Assembly: GCA_035604595.1 (NCBI GenBank)
Contig: DATNIE010000001.1
Coordinates: 1 to 64,000 of the forward strand
Origin: CAIKZZ01 sp035604595
Lineage (GTDB): Bacteria; Pseudomonadota; Gammaproteobacteria; Steroidobacterales; Steroidobacteraceae
Length of the DNA: 64,000 nt
Direction of reading: 5' to 3'
Below the pieces are notes generated by a model. It ran no database searches. It was not told the DNA's origin and was given only the letters and a program-made list of their open reading frames with translations. How positions within the stretch are numbered: the stretch's first letter is position 1; every line of letters begins with the position of its first letter. The position numbers and the translations under genes are program-made. This document shows, piece by piece, positions 44,339 to 53,018 of the stretch.

Positions 44339-45493
44339 ATGAAGCGTTACATCGGGTATCCGCGGGTCGCCGGCATCGCCAGCCGCCAGGCGCACGCCGA
44401 CCTGCCACCGGGCACGTTCGAGCGCGAGATGGGCAAAGAGGGGTTCTTCGGGCCCGCCGCGTTCTTTCACCACCGCCACCCGCCGACCGGCTGGACAAGC
44501 TTCGACGGGCCGCTGAGGCCCCACGCTTTCGACCTCGCCAAACTCACTGCGCCGGTGGGATCACCGTGGGATGCGGCACCAATTCTCGAAAATTCCCAGT
44601 GCCGCCTGCGCTGGCTGAGGCTAGCCGCGTCGATGGACCACCTGGCGCGCAATGCCGACGGCGATGAGTTGCTGTTCGTGCATCAGGGCGCCGCCGAGCT
44701 GTACTGCGATTTCGGGCACCTGGCTATTGCCGCCGGCGACTACCTGGTGCTGCCGCGCGGCACGATGTGGCGGCTGACGCTCACCGAACCGCTGACCGGG
44801 CTGCTGATCGAGGCAACCAACGGCGGATACCTGCTGCCCGACAAAGGCCTCGTCGGTCCCCACGCGATTTTCGATCCGGCGATGCTCGACGTGCCGGCGA
44901 TCGACGCCGCCTTCCTCGCGCAGCAGGACGCCGGTCCGCCGGGTGGCGCCGCCGGCAACCGCGATTGGCGGGTCGTGATCAAGCGCCGTCAGGGGCTCTC
45001 GACCGCGCGCTTTCCGTTCAATCCGCTCGACGCGATCGGCTGGCACGGCGATCTGTGCGTGTGCCGCATCAATGTCCGCGATCTACGGCCGCTGATGAGC
45101 CATCGCTACCACCTGCCGCCATCGGCCCATACGACCTTCCTCGGCAACCGCTTCATCGTCTGCACGTTCGCGCCGCGGCCGTTCGAGACTGATCCCGGTG
45201 CGCTCAAGGTACCGTTCTTCCACAACAACGACGATTATGACGAGGTCATCTTCTATCACGCGGGCGACTTCTTCTCGCGCGACAACATTCATCCGGGCAT
45301 GCTGACGTTCCACCCGGCCGGATTCACGCATGGGCCGCATCCGAAGGCGCTGTCGCGGATGCTGGTGCAGACCAAGCCCGGCACGGACGAATATGCGGTG
45401 ATGATCGACGCGCGCGACCCGCTCGAACTCGGCGCCGCGGCGGCCGCCGTCGAGCTCCGCGGGTACGTCGACAGCTGGAAGGCGGGCGCGTGA
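44339..45493 (+). CDS. hmgA: homogentisate 1,2-dioxygenase-like protein
   Basis: Iron-dependent ring cleavage of homogentisate to maleylacetoacetate in tyrosine breakdown. The likely iron ligands align with the known enzyme: His in VPFFHNNDDY, Glu in YDEVIF and His in FTHGPHP. The protein is 384 residues, shorter than the 430-440 of Pseudomonas and human enzymes, and diverges in the N-terminal half (MKRYIGYPRVAGIASRQ). A GGAGGG ribosome site precedes the ATG. Fumarylacetoacetase follows 28 bp later, which supports the assignment. A maiA isomerase gene is not in the window. Confidence 0.88.
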   Translation: MKRYIGYPRVAGIASRQAHADLPPGTFEREMGKEGFFGPAAFFHHRHPPTGWTSFDGPLRPHAFDLAKLTAPVGSPWDAAPILENSQCRLRWLRLAASMDHLARNADGDELLFVHQGAAELYCDFGHLAIAAGDYLVLPRGTMWRLTLTEPLTGLLIEATNGGYLLPDKGLVGPHAIFDPAMLDVPAIDAAFLAQQDAGPPGGAAGNRDWRVVIKRRQGLSTARFPFNPLDAIGWHGDLCVCRINVRDLRPLMSHRYHLPPSAHTTFLGNRFIVCTFAPRPFETDPGALKVPFFHNNDDYDEVIFYHAGDFFSRDNIHPGMLTFHPAGFTHGPHPKALSRMLVQTKPGTDEYAVMIDARDPLELGAAAAAVELRGYVDSWKAGA

Positions 45494-45521
45494 AACCCGC
45501 GCCGGCCGGCGGGCACCGGCC

Positions 45522-46511
45522 ATGAGGCTGGCGAGTCTCAAGGGCGGACGCGATGGCCGCCTGGTCGTCGTCGATCCGGCCCTGGCCCATTGTGTGTCGG
45601 CCGGTGGCGTCGCACCGGCGTTGCAGGACGCGCTCGACGACTGGTTGCGCCTCGCGCCGCGGCTCCGCGACCTCGCAGTCACGCTCGAGGCCCACCAGGC
45701 GAAACAGGCGACCGCGTTCGACCCGTCCGCATGCGCCGCGCCGCTGCCGCGCGCCTACCACTGGGTCGACGGCTCGGCCTACGTCAATCACGTCGAGCTC
45801 GTCCGCAAGGCCCGCGGCGCCGAGATGCCGCCCTCGTTCTGGACCGATCCGCTCGTCTACCAGGGTGGCTCCGACGACTTTCTCGGCCCTACCGAGGATG
45901 CCCCGTTCACAAGTGAGGACTTCGGGATCGACTTCGAGGCCGAGGTGGCGGTCATCGTCGGCGACGTGCCGATGGCCTCGACGGCCGCAGATGTACGCGG
46001 CCGCGGCGATATCCGGCTGGTGATGCTGGTGAACGACTGGAGCCTGCGGAGCCTGATCCCGGCCGAGCTCGCCAAGGGCTTCGGCTTCTACCAGTCGAAG
46101 CCAGCCACCGCTTTCTCCCCGGTGGCTGTCACGCCCGACGAGCTCGGCGCGGCGTGGGACGGGGCGAAGCTCAAGCTGCCGCTCAGCATCGAGCTCAACG
46201 GCGTGCCGTTCGGCGCCCCGGACGCCGGCGTCGATATGACCTTCGACTTCGCCGAGCTGGTCGCGCACTGCGCCAAAACCCGCAATCTGCGCGCCGGGAC
46301 CATCGTTGGCTCAGGAACCGTGTCGAATTGCGACCGCTCGCGCGGCCCGGCGTGCCTCGCCGAGAAACGCATGCTCGAGCAGATCGAGTTCGGAGCGCCC
46401 CGCACGCCGTTCCTGAAGTTCGGCGACCGGGTGCGCATCGAGATGCGCGACGCCCGCGGCGACAGCCTGTTCGGCGCGATCGACCAGCGGGTCGTCAAGG
46501 CCTGGCGCTGA
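45522..46511 (+). CDS. fumarylacetoacetase (FAH family)
   Basis: A 329-residue FAH-fold hydrolase, the last step of tyrosine catabolism, yielding fumarate and acetoacetate. The core motifs are FGIDFEAEVAVIVGD (metal Glu pair), LVNDWSLR (metal Asp) and the C-terminal IVGSGTVSNCDRSRGPACL. It lies directly after hmgA in the same operon. FAH family members also cleave other acyl-pyruvates, so context supports but does not prove the substrate. No signal peptide. Confidence 0.87.
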   Translation: MRLASLKGGRDGRLVVVDPALAHCVSAGGVAPALQDALDDWLRLAPRLRDLAVTLEAHQAKQATAFDPSACAAPLPRAYHWVDGSAYVNHVELVRKARGAEMPPSFWTDPLVYQGGSDDFLGPTEDAPFTSEDFGIDFEAEVAVIVGDVPMASTAADVRGRGDIRLVMLVNDWSLRSLIPAELAKGFGFYQSKPATAFSPVAVTPDELGAAWDGAKLKLPLSIELNGVPFGAPDAGVDMTFDFAELVAHCAKTRNLRAGTIVGSGTVSNCDRSRGPACLAEKRMLEQIEFGAPRTPFLKFGDRVRIEMRDARGDSLFGAIDQRVVKAWR

Positions 46512-46601
46512 CGGCCGGGAGCCGGCGGTGGTGCCGGCCGCGCCGCTCGCGCAAAATACCGGTGTCGCGGCCCGGCGGCCGTCCCAGGTTCGAGCGCGTT
46601 C

Positions 46602-47273
46602 ATGACCCAGCCCACGTCGGAGACCGTCCAGCTGAAGGCCGCCGATGGCCACGTGCTCGACGCCTGGCGCGTCGCCCCGGGCGGCAAGCCGCGCGGCGGC
46701 ATCGTGGTCGTCCAGGAGATCTTCGGCGTCACGCGCCACATCGAACAGGTCGCGCGCGAGTACGCGGCGGCGGGGTATCTCGCCGTCGCGCCGGCACTGT
46801 TTGACCGCGTGCAACGGCGCTCCGACATACCCTACGGCGACAGTCCCGCCGGTCTGGCGCTGATGAGGGCAGTGAAGCGCGAGCACACCCTGCTCGACCT
46901 GAAGGCCGCGATCGATGCGGTCGCATCGGCCGGCAAGGTCGGCATGGTCGGCTACTGCTGGGGCGGCACGCTGACCTACGTCGCCGCCTGCCACTTGTCG
47001 ATCGCCGCGGGCGTCGTTTATTACGCCGGCGGGCTGACGCAGTTGCTCGAGCGAACGCCGCGCTGCCCGGTGATGCTCCATTTTGGCGACCGGGACACCC
47101 ATATCCCGCTCAGGGACGTCGAGAAGGTCAAGAAGGCTTATCCGTTAGGACACTACTACATGTACCCGGCCGACCACGGATTCAACTGCTCCGACCGAGC
47201 TTCCTACGACGCCGCGAGCGCGAAGCTTGCGCTCGAGCGTTCACTCGATTTTTTCCACCGGCACGTCGGCTGA
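46602..47273 (+). CDS. dienelactone hydrolase family protein
   Basis: A 223-residue cytoplasmic hydrolase. The nucleophilic Cys is in VGYCWGGTLTYVAA, the Asp in HFGDRDTHIP and the His in ADHGFNCSDRASYD, so the Cys-Asp-His triad of dienelactone hydrolases is complete. The N-terminal QEIFGVTRHI supports this. It may act on lactones from aromatic breakdown, which suits the neighbouring hmg genes, but the reaction is not known. It is followed by gabD 59 bp away with a strong hairpin between. Confidence 0.87.
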   Translation: MTQPTSETVQLKAADGHVLDAWRVAPGGKPRGGIVVVQEIFGVTRHIEQVAREYAAAGYLAVAPALFDRVQRRSDIPYGDSPAGLALMRAVKREHTLLDLKAAIDAVASAGKVGMVGYCWGGTLTYVAACHLSIAAGVVYYAGGLTQLLERTPRCPVMLHFGDRDTHIPLRDVEKVKKAYPLGHYYMYPADHGFNCSDRASYDAASAKLALERSLDFFHRHVG

Positions 47274-47286
47274 CCGGCGGGCCGGG

Positions 47287-47309
47287 CCGGCAGGCGCTGC
47301 GCCTGCCGG
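47287..47309 (+). other. perfect 10-bp hairpin between dienelactone hydrolase and gabD
   Basis: CCGGCAGGCG and CGCCTGCCGG enclose a CTG loop. There is no T-run after the stem in either direction. It may be an RNA-stability or attenuating element that uncouples gabD from the upstream gene. Confidence 0.4.
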
Positions 47310-47332
47310 TCAGCAATCACGGTGACACCCCC

Positions 47333-48802
47333 ATGAGCAATCGTTTCGCATTGTCCGATTCCTCGCTGCTGCGACAGCAGTGCTACGTCGACGGGCGCTG
47401 GATCGACGCCGATGACGGCGGCACAGTCGAGGTCCACAACCCGGCGACCGGCGCAGTCCTCGCCACGGTGCCGCGCTGCGGCGCGGCCGAAACCCGCCGC
47501 GCGGTCCAGGCTGCGAGGGCGGCGTTTCCCGCGTGGGCGGCAAAGTCCGCCAAGGAGCGTGGCAAGCTGCTGCGGCGCCTCGCCGACCTGATGGTCGCGA
47601 ACGTCGAGGATCTCGGGCGCCTGATGACCGCCGAGCAGGGCAAGCCGCTCGTCGAGGCCAAGGGCGAAGTGGGCTATGCGGCCTCGTTCTACGAGTGGTT
47701 CGGCGAGGAAGGCCGCCGTGTCTACGGCGATGTGATCCCGTCGCCGTACGCTGACAAGCGCCTGCTGGCGCTGCGCCAGCCGCTCGGCGTCGTTGGGGCG
47801 ATTACGCCGTGGAACTTCCCGGCCGCGATGATCACCCGCAAAGCCGGCGCGGCGCTCGCCGCAGGCTGCACCTTCATCGTCAAGCCCGCCGAGTCGACGC
47901 CGCTGTCGGCGCTCGCGCAGGCCGAACTCGCAGCCCGCGCCGGATTCCCGCCGGGCGTGTTCAACGTCGTGACGGGCAAAGCCGCGCTGGTCGGCGGGGA
48001 GCTGACCTCGAACCCGCTCGTGGCGAAAATCACGTTCACCGGCTCCACCCAGATCGGCAAGCTGCTGATGTCGCAGTGCGCGAGCACGGTCAAGAAGATC
48101 TCGCTCGAGCTCGGCGGCAATGCGCCGTTCATCGTATTCGACGATGCGGACCTCGACGCCGCGGTCAGCGGGGCCCTGGCGAGCAAGTATCGGAACACCG
48201 GGCAGACCTGCGTCTGCGCAAACCGCCTGCTCGTCCACGCCGGCGTCTACGACAAGTTCGTCGCGAAGCTCATCGAGGCGACCAAGAAGCTGCGCGTCGG
48301 TCCCGGCCTCGACGGGCCCACCGAGCAGGGGCCGCTGATCAATGCCCAGGCGGTCGCCAAGGTCGAGGAGCACATCGCCGATGCGGTGGCGAAAGGCGCG
48401 ACGATCGTCCTCGGTGGCAAGCGCCACGCGCTGGGCGGCACGTTCTTCGAGCCGACGATCCTGACGGGCGTGACCGCCGCCATGAAGGTAGCGCGCGAAG
48501 AAACCTTCGGGCCGGTCGCCCCGCTGTTCCGCTTCGACACGGAGGCCGATGCGCTGCGCATGGCGAACGACACCGAGTTCGGTCTGGCTGCCTACTTCTA
48601 CACGCGCGACCTCGCGCGGTCGTGGCGCGTCACCGAAGGACTCGAGTACGGCATCGTCGGCCTCAACACCGGGATCATCTCGACCGATGAGGCGCCGTTC
48701 GGCGGCTGGAAGGAGTCGGGCATCGGCCGCGAAGGCTCGAAGTACGGCATCCTCGACTACACCGAGCTCAAGTACCTCTGCGTCGGGGGCATCGTGCCTT
48801 GA
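47333..48802 (+). CDS. gabD: succinate-semialdehyde dehydrogenase (NADP+-type)
   Basis: A 489-residue aldehyde dehydrogenase oxidising succinate semialdehyde to succinate in 4-aminobutyrate or related breakdown. Motifs seen are the cofactor region ITPWNFPAAMITRKAGAALA, the general base Glu in ISLELGGNAPFIVFDDADLD, and the catalytic Cys in NTGQTCVCANR. The C-terminal FGGWKESGIGREGSKYG is typical of GabD. The stop overlaps the TTG of the exporter gene by a few bases, so the two are coupled. Confidence 0.92.
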   Translation: MSNRFALSDSSLLRQQCYVDGRWIDADDGGTVEVHNPATGAVLATVPRCGAAETRRAVQAARAAFPAWAAKSAKERGKLLRRLADLMVANVEDLGRLMTAEQGKPLVEAKGEVGYAASFYEWFGEEGRRVYGDVIPSPYADKRLLALRQPLGVVGAITPWNFPAAMITRKAGAALAAGCTFIVKPAESTPLSALAQAELAARAGFPPGVFNVVTGKAALVGGELTSNPLVAKITFTGSTQIGKLLMSQCASTVKKISLELGGNAPFIVFDDADLDAAVSGALASKYRNTGQTCVCANRLLVHAGVYDKFVAKLIEATKKLRVGPGLDGPTEQGPLINAQAVAKVEEHIADAVAKGATIVLGGKRHALGGTFFEPTILTGVTAAMKVAREETFGPVAPLFRFDTEADALRMANDTEFGLAAYFYTRDLARSWRVTEGLEYGIVGLNTGIISTDEAPFGGWKESGIGREGSKYGILDYTELKYLCVGGIVP

Positions 48803-50007
48803 CGCGGCCCGCGCTCTCCGAGCGCGCGCTGGTCGGGCTCCTCGCCGCCGTCACGGCCATCGGCCCGGTCGCGCTCAACATCTATCTGCCGGTGGTGCCA
48901 CTCGTCCGGGCCGAGTTCGGTATCAGCGTCGCGGCCGCCAGCACCACCGTCAGTGCGCCGCTGATTGCATTTGCGGTCGGGCTGCTGATCTGGGGGCCAC
49001 TGTCGGACCACCACGGCCGGCGGCCGGTGATGCTGGCCGGCCTTGGCGTCAATATCGCGGGCTCGGCACTCGCTCTGCTGTCACCGTCGATCGGCTGGCT
49101 CATGCTCGGCCGGGTGATCCAGGCGATCGGCTCGTCGGCCGGCGTCACCATTGCGCGCGCAACCATCGCCGACCTGTTCGATCGCGAGCGCATGGCGCGG
49201 ATGATCGCGTATCTGACCATGGTCATGCTGCTCGCGAACTCGCTCGCGCCGGCCGCCGGTGGGGCGCTCGCGGCGGCGGCCGGCTGGCGGTCGGTGTTCG
49301 TGCTGCTCGCTGCCGCGGCCGTGCCGATCTGGTGGGCAATCTGGGCGCTGTTGCCGGAGACCCGGTCGGCAGGCCATGGTCGCAGCCTGCGCCAGGTGCT
49401 TGAGGACTCGGTCGCGCTGCTGCACTTGCCAGGTTTCGTCGGCCTCGCGCTGCTCAGCGGCGCGATCTACGCCGAGTTCTTCGTGTTCGTCGCGCTGATG
49501 CCCTACGTATTCACGGGGGCGCTCGGTCATTCGACGACCGAATATGGCCTGTGGTACCTGTGCATCGCGGTCGGCTATTTCGCCGGCAACTGGTACGTGA
49601 TGCGCCACGCGGTCGACACCGGCATCCACCGCCTGGTCGTGGCCGGCATCGTGATGTCGGCGGTTTCAACGGTGGCCGGGTGGGCGCTGGCTGCGGCCGG
49701 CATGTGGCAGCCGGTGTGGCTGTTCGCGCCGTGGGTATTGATCGCCTTCGGGCAGGGGCTCTCGCTCCCGGGCCTGACGGCAAGCGCCGTGGCGCTCGCT
49801 CCGCGCTCGGCGGGAGCGGCCGCCGGGCTGCTCGGCTTCGTGCAGCAGATCCTGGGTGCCTCGTGTGTACAGGCGATGTCGGTGTCCTCGACGGCGACGC
49901 CGGTCCCGGTGACCGCGTTCTGCGCGTTGACCGGACTCGCTGCGTGGCTCGGACTCAGGGCCGGAACAGCGGTAATGGGCACGGCGGCAGTCCCACGGCC
50001 GCGCTAG
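48799..50007 (+). CDS. Bcr/CflA family multidrug MFS exporter
   Basis: A 402-residue, twelve-helix transporter. The N-terminus IGPVALNIYLPVVPLVRAEF is typical of the Bcr/CflA group, as is IWGPLSDHHGRRPVMLAGL (motif A) and GRVIQAIGSSAGVTIARATI (motif C region). It likely exports drugs or small metabolites using proton gradient. TTG start at 48799 inside the gabD stop (TTGA), so translation is coupled to gabD. The VOC gene follows 11 bp later. Confidence 0.88.
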   Translation: MTRPALSERALVGLLAAVTAIGPVALNIYLPVVPLVRAEFGISVAAASTTVSAPLIAFAVGLLIWGPLSDHHGRRPVMLAGLGVNIAGSALALLSPSIGWLMLGRVIQAIGSSAGVTIARATIADLFDRERMARMIAYLTMVMLLANSLAPAAGGALAAAAGWRSVFVLLAAAAVPIWWAIWALLPETRSAGHGRSLRQVLEDSVALLHLPGFVGLALLSGAIYAEFFVFVALMPYVFTGALGHSTTEYGLWYLCIAVGYFAGNWYVMRHAVDTGIHRLVVAGIVMSAVSTVAGWALAAAGMWQPVWLFAPWVLIAFGQGLSLPGLTASAVALAPRSAGAAAGLLGFVQQILGASCVQAMSVSSTATPVPVTAFCALTGLAAWLGLRAGTAVMGTAAVPRPR

Positions 50008-50018
50008 ACTGCGCCGCC

Positions 50019-50732
50019 ATGATCGGCCGGTTTCTCGAAGTCTCGCTCCGCGCCCCGCGGATTCTCGAGTCATGGCAGTTCTACCAGCGGCTCGGCTTCG
50101 CGTCGGCGACGGTCGGCGAGATCTGGGCGCATCGGTATGCCGTCGTCACTGACGGCCGGCTGAGGCTCGGCCTGCACGATGCACCGTTCGACGGACCGCT
50201 GCTGAGCTATGTGCTACCCGACCTTGCCAAGCACCTTGCATCGCTCGAGGCAGACGGAGTGGAGTTTGAGTCACGGGTGCTCGGGAACGATGCGTTCAAC
50301 GAGGCCCGCTTTGTCGCCCCCGACGGGCAGCACGTGCGACTGGTCGAGGCGCGCACGTTCTCGCCACCGGCGCGAGCTGAGCTTTCGATCCTCGGGTGGT
50401 TCGAGGAGTATGCGATACCGGTAACCGACCTCGCGCGCTCGCGCAGCTACTGGGAGAAGCTGGGCTTCGTCGCGGCGTCCGAGCGGAGCGAGCCCTGGCA
50501 CTCTATCTCGCTCACCAGCGACACTTTCGACCTCGGCCTGCACCTGACCCGCGAGCTTAGTGCGCCGACGCTCGTGTTCAGCGCCGATGACTTAAAGCTG
50601 GTACGGCAGCGCCTGGCCGAGATCGGGGCGGAGCCTGCGGGCCGGCTGCCGCGCGCGCTCGATCCCGCAACCCATTTGATGCTGGTCGCGCCCGAGGGCA
50701 CGCAACTGCTGGTGGCGCCACCGCTGCTGTGA
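50019..50732 (+). CDS. VOC (glyoxalase/bleomycin resistance) superfamily protein, two-domain
   Basis: A 237-residue protein with two vicinal-oxygen-chelate half-domains: residues 1-115 (MIGRFLEVSLRAPRILESWQ) and about 125-237 (EEYAIPVTDLARSRSYWEKL). Ligand residues in the first domain are not the classic His/Glu set, so metal binding is uncertain. The ATG at 50019 was chosen rather than an upstream frame that runs through the exporter gene. It is the last gene of the gabD-exporter run and converges on hemN, 8 bp away. Confidence 0.8.
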   Translation: MIGRFLEVSLRAPRILESWQFYQRLGFASATVGEIWAHRYAVVTDGRLRLGLHDAPFDGPLLSYVLPDLAKHLASLEADGVEFESRVLGNDAFNEARFVAPDGQHVRLVEARTFSPPARAELSILGWFEEYAIPVTDLARSRSYWEKLGFVAASERSEPWHSISLTSDTFDLGLHLTRELSAPTLVFSADDLKLVRQRLAEIGAEPAGRLPRALDPATHLMLVAPEGTQLLVAPPLL

Positions 50733-50740
50733 GGCGCGGC

Positions 50741-52156
50741 TCAGACCGCCCGCGAGAATCGTGGCTGATCGGCGAGCGGCGCCGCTTTCGGCAGGTGCGC
50801 GTCGAACACCATCGCGACGTTACGCATCAGCAGGCGCCCGCGGGCCGTAATTCGCAGCGACCGTCCCTCGCGCACGACCAGACCGTCCGCTTCAAGCGGC
50901 GTCAGTGCCGCGAGCTCAGCGGCGAAATAGTCCTCGAACCTGACTCCGTGGGCGACATCGATTGCCGCAAACTCGAGCCGGGTAGCGCACATCAGGCGTT
51001 GGATCACGTCGCGGCGGACGCGGTCGTCGTCATCGAGCGCGACGCCGCGCTGCACGGCGAGGGTTCCGGCATCGATCATCCGGTAGTACTCGGCCAGCGT
51101 CTTGGCGTTCTGTGCGTACGTGTCTCCGATCTTGGAGATCGAACTCACTCCGAGCGCCACCAGGTCATGCTCGGCGCGTGTCGAGTAGCCCTGGAAGTTC
51201 CGCTGCAGCGTGCCGTCTTGCTGTGCGCGCACGAGCTCGTCGGTCGGCAGCGCGAAGTGATCCATGCCGATGTAGACGTAGCCGGCCGCGGTCAGGCGCT
51301 CGACCGTGAGCCCGAGTAGCCCGAGTTTTTCGGCCGGCGAGATCAGGTCCGCATGCTTGATCTGCCGCTGCGGCTTGAAGATGTGCGGCAGGTGCGCATA
51401 GCTGTACGCCGCGATCCGATCGGGCGCCGCCGCGATGATGAGATCGAGCGTGCGGGCGAAGCTGGCGCGGTTCTGCTTGGGCAGCCCGTAGATCAGGTCG
51501 ACGCTGACCGAGTCGACCGGCAGCTCGCGGGCGCGGCGGATCAGTGCCAGCGTATCCGCGCAGGACTGCACACGGTTGACCGCGACCTGCACGTCCGGGT
51601 CGAAGTCCTGCACCCCGAGGCTCACGCGGTTGAAACCGAGCTTCGACAGCGCCTCCATCCGGTCGAGCGATACCGTGCGCGGATCGATTTCGATCGAGTA
51701 CTCGCGGCCGGCGTCGCGCCGCAGCATGAAGCACCGATCGAGCTCCGCCAGTACCTCACCGATCTCGGCGTCCGACAGAAACGTCGGCGTGCCGCCGCCG
51801 AAGTGCAGCTGGTCGACCGGTCGGGACCGAGAGAACAGCGCGCCCTGCAGTGCGATCTCGCGGCTGAGGCGCGCCAGGTACTGCTGCGCCTTGCCGTGGT
51901 CGCGGGTGATGACCTTGTTGCAGCCGCAGTAGAAACACGGGCTTTCGCAGAACGGCACATGAACGTACAGCGACAGCGGCCGCGGTGAGCCCTCATTACT
52001 GTGGCGCGCCGCAGCTTCGTACTCGGCGATGCCGAACCCCGTGTGGAACTGCACCGCAGTCGGGTAGGACGTGTAGCGCGGTCCCGGCCGGTCATAACGG
52101 CTCACGAGCCCGGCATCGAAAACCGTCTGGTTCGGGGTGTCTTGCCGGCCGTCCAT
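50741..52156 (-). CDS. hemN: oxygen-independent coproporphyrinogen III oxidase
   Basis: A radical SAM enzyme that decarboxylates coproporphyrinogen III to protoporphyrinogen IX in heme synthesis under low oxygen. The cluster motif is CESPCFYCGCNK (CxxxCxxCxC of HemN). LHFGGGTPTFLS, GVQDFDPDVQVAVNRVQ and DLIYGLPKQNRASF are all family marks. The start is ATG 52156 and gives 471 residues, close to E. coli HemN (457). The frame is open much further upstream, but that part is antisense to the YceI gene. No Fnr-like site was seen in the 124-bp gap to yceI. Confidence 0.95.
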   Translation of the reverse strand: MDGRQDTPNQTVFDAGLVSRYDRPGPRYTSYPTAVQFHTGFGIAEYEAAARHSNEGSPRPLSLYVHVPFCESPCFYCGCNKVITRDHGKAQQYLARLSREIALQGALFSRSRPVDQLHFGGGTPTFLSDAEIGEVLAELDRCFMLRRDAGREYSIEIDPRTVSLDRMEALSKLGFNRVSLGVQDFDPDVQVAVNRVQSCADTLALIRRARELPVDSVSVDLIYGLPKQNRASFARTLDLIIAAAPDRIAAYSYAHLPHIFKPQRQIKHADLISPAEKLGLLGLTVERLTAAGYVYIGMDHFALPTDELVRAQQDGTLQRNFQGYSTRAEHDLVALGVSSISKIGDTYAQNAKTLAEYYRMIDAGTLAVQRGVALDDDDRVRRDVIQRLMCATRLEFAAIDVAHGVRFEDYFAAELAALTPLEADGLVVREGRSLRITARGRLLMRNVAMVFDAHLPKAAPLADQPRFSRAV

Positions 52157-52280
52157 CCAACAAAGATAACCGTGCGCCGGCCGAGCCGCCAGCGGGGAGA
52201 AATACGGACCCCGACCGCACCCCGCCGCAGCCCGGTCCGGGCGCCCAAACCCGCCCCCGCTTGGCCGTGCCCGGGGGGTC

Positions 52281-53018
52281 TCAATACGCACCGAGCGCCA
52301 CGATCCGGAACCGCACCTCGAGCTCGTCCCGCACCGACAACGTCCCGAGGGCGACGCTGAACGGGGTGAGCCCGAGGGCTGCCTGGGAGATGCTGAACCG
52401 GCCGCTGACCGTGAGCGTATCGCCGTCGACGGCGACCGAGAGGGGCACGCTGAGTTCGGTTTCCCGCCCGCGGACCTCGAAGCGTGCGCGCGCCGCGAGC
52501 CCGGTGGGCAGGAGCTCTGTCGTGCCGCGAGCCCGGATGGTCGGGAAGGTTGCGGCGTCGAGCACCCGAGCGCCGAGCAGCGTGTTGCGCGTGCCGTCGA
52601 TATCCGCTGCCGTTGGCCGGGTCGCGAACTCCGCGCCCTCCTCCAGGCGCGCCGCTTGCTCGTCGATCGCCAGCCCCGCAACCGGCAGCGAGATCTCGAA
52701 GGCCGCCCCGGCGAGCGCTTCGGGCGCGACGAGCCGCACCTCGCCGGCGAGGTCGCGCGACACGAGCACGTGATTGTGGCCGAAGCGCGCGAGCGGTCCC
52801 GTGCGATAAACGAGGATCCGCAGCTCCGAGCGCAGCGGATCGAGCCGGTAGGCCGGCCCGGCCGGGCCCGCCGCCGGCACTGCGGCCGGCGTCGCCGGCG
52901 GCGGTCGTCGCGGCGGGGGTCCGCAGGCCGTAAGCACGAGCAGCAGCGCGAGCCAAGTGCCGGCGCGGCGGGCCGCGCTGCTAGACTGGCATGAGCTCCC
53001 GGGGCGTGCAGCGTGCAA
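52281..53018 (-). CDS. YceI family lipoprotein
   Basis: A 245-residue lipocalin-like protein. A lipobox is seen in WLALLLVLTACGPPP, then a Pro/Ala-rich linker and a YceI domain: YRLDPLRSELRILVYRTGPL, RFGHNHVLVSRDL and FSISQAALGLTPFSV. YceI proteins bind polyisoprenoids or amphiphiles in the periplasm. No ATG or GTG starts the leader, and the TTG at 53018 preceded by GGGGGAA is the best start. Its start codon overlaps the divergent nucleosidase start by six bases. Confidence 0.85.
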   Translation of the reverse strand: MHAARPGSSCQSSSAARRAGTWLALLLVLTACGPPPRRPPPATPAAVPAAGPAGPAYRLDPLRSELRILVYRTGPLARFGHNHVLVSRDLAGEVRLVAPEALAGAAFEISLPVAGLAIDEQAARLEEGAEFATRPTAADIDGTRNTLLGARVLDAATFPTIRARGTTELLPTGLAARARFEVRGRETELSVPLSVAVDGDTLTVSGRFSISQAALGLTPFSVALGTLSVRDELEVRFRIVALGAY

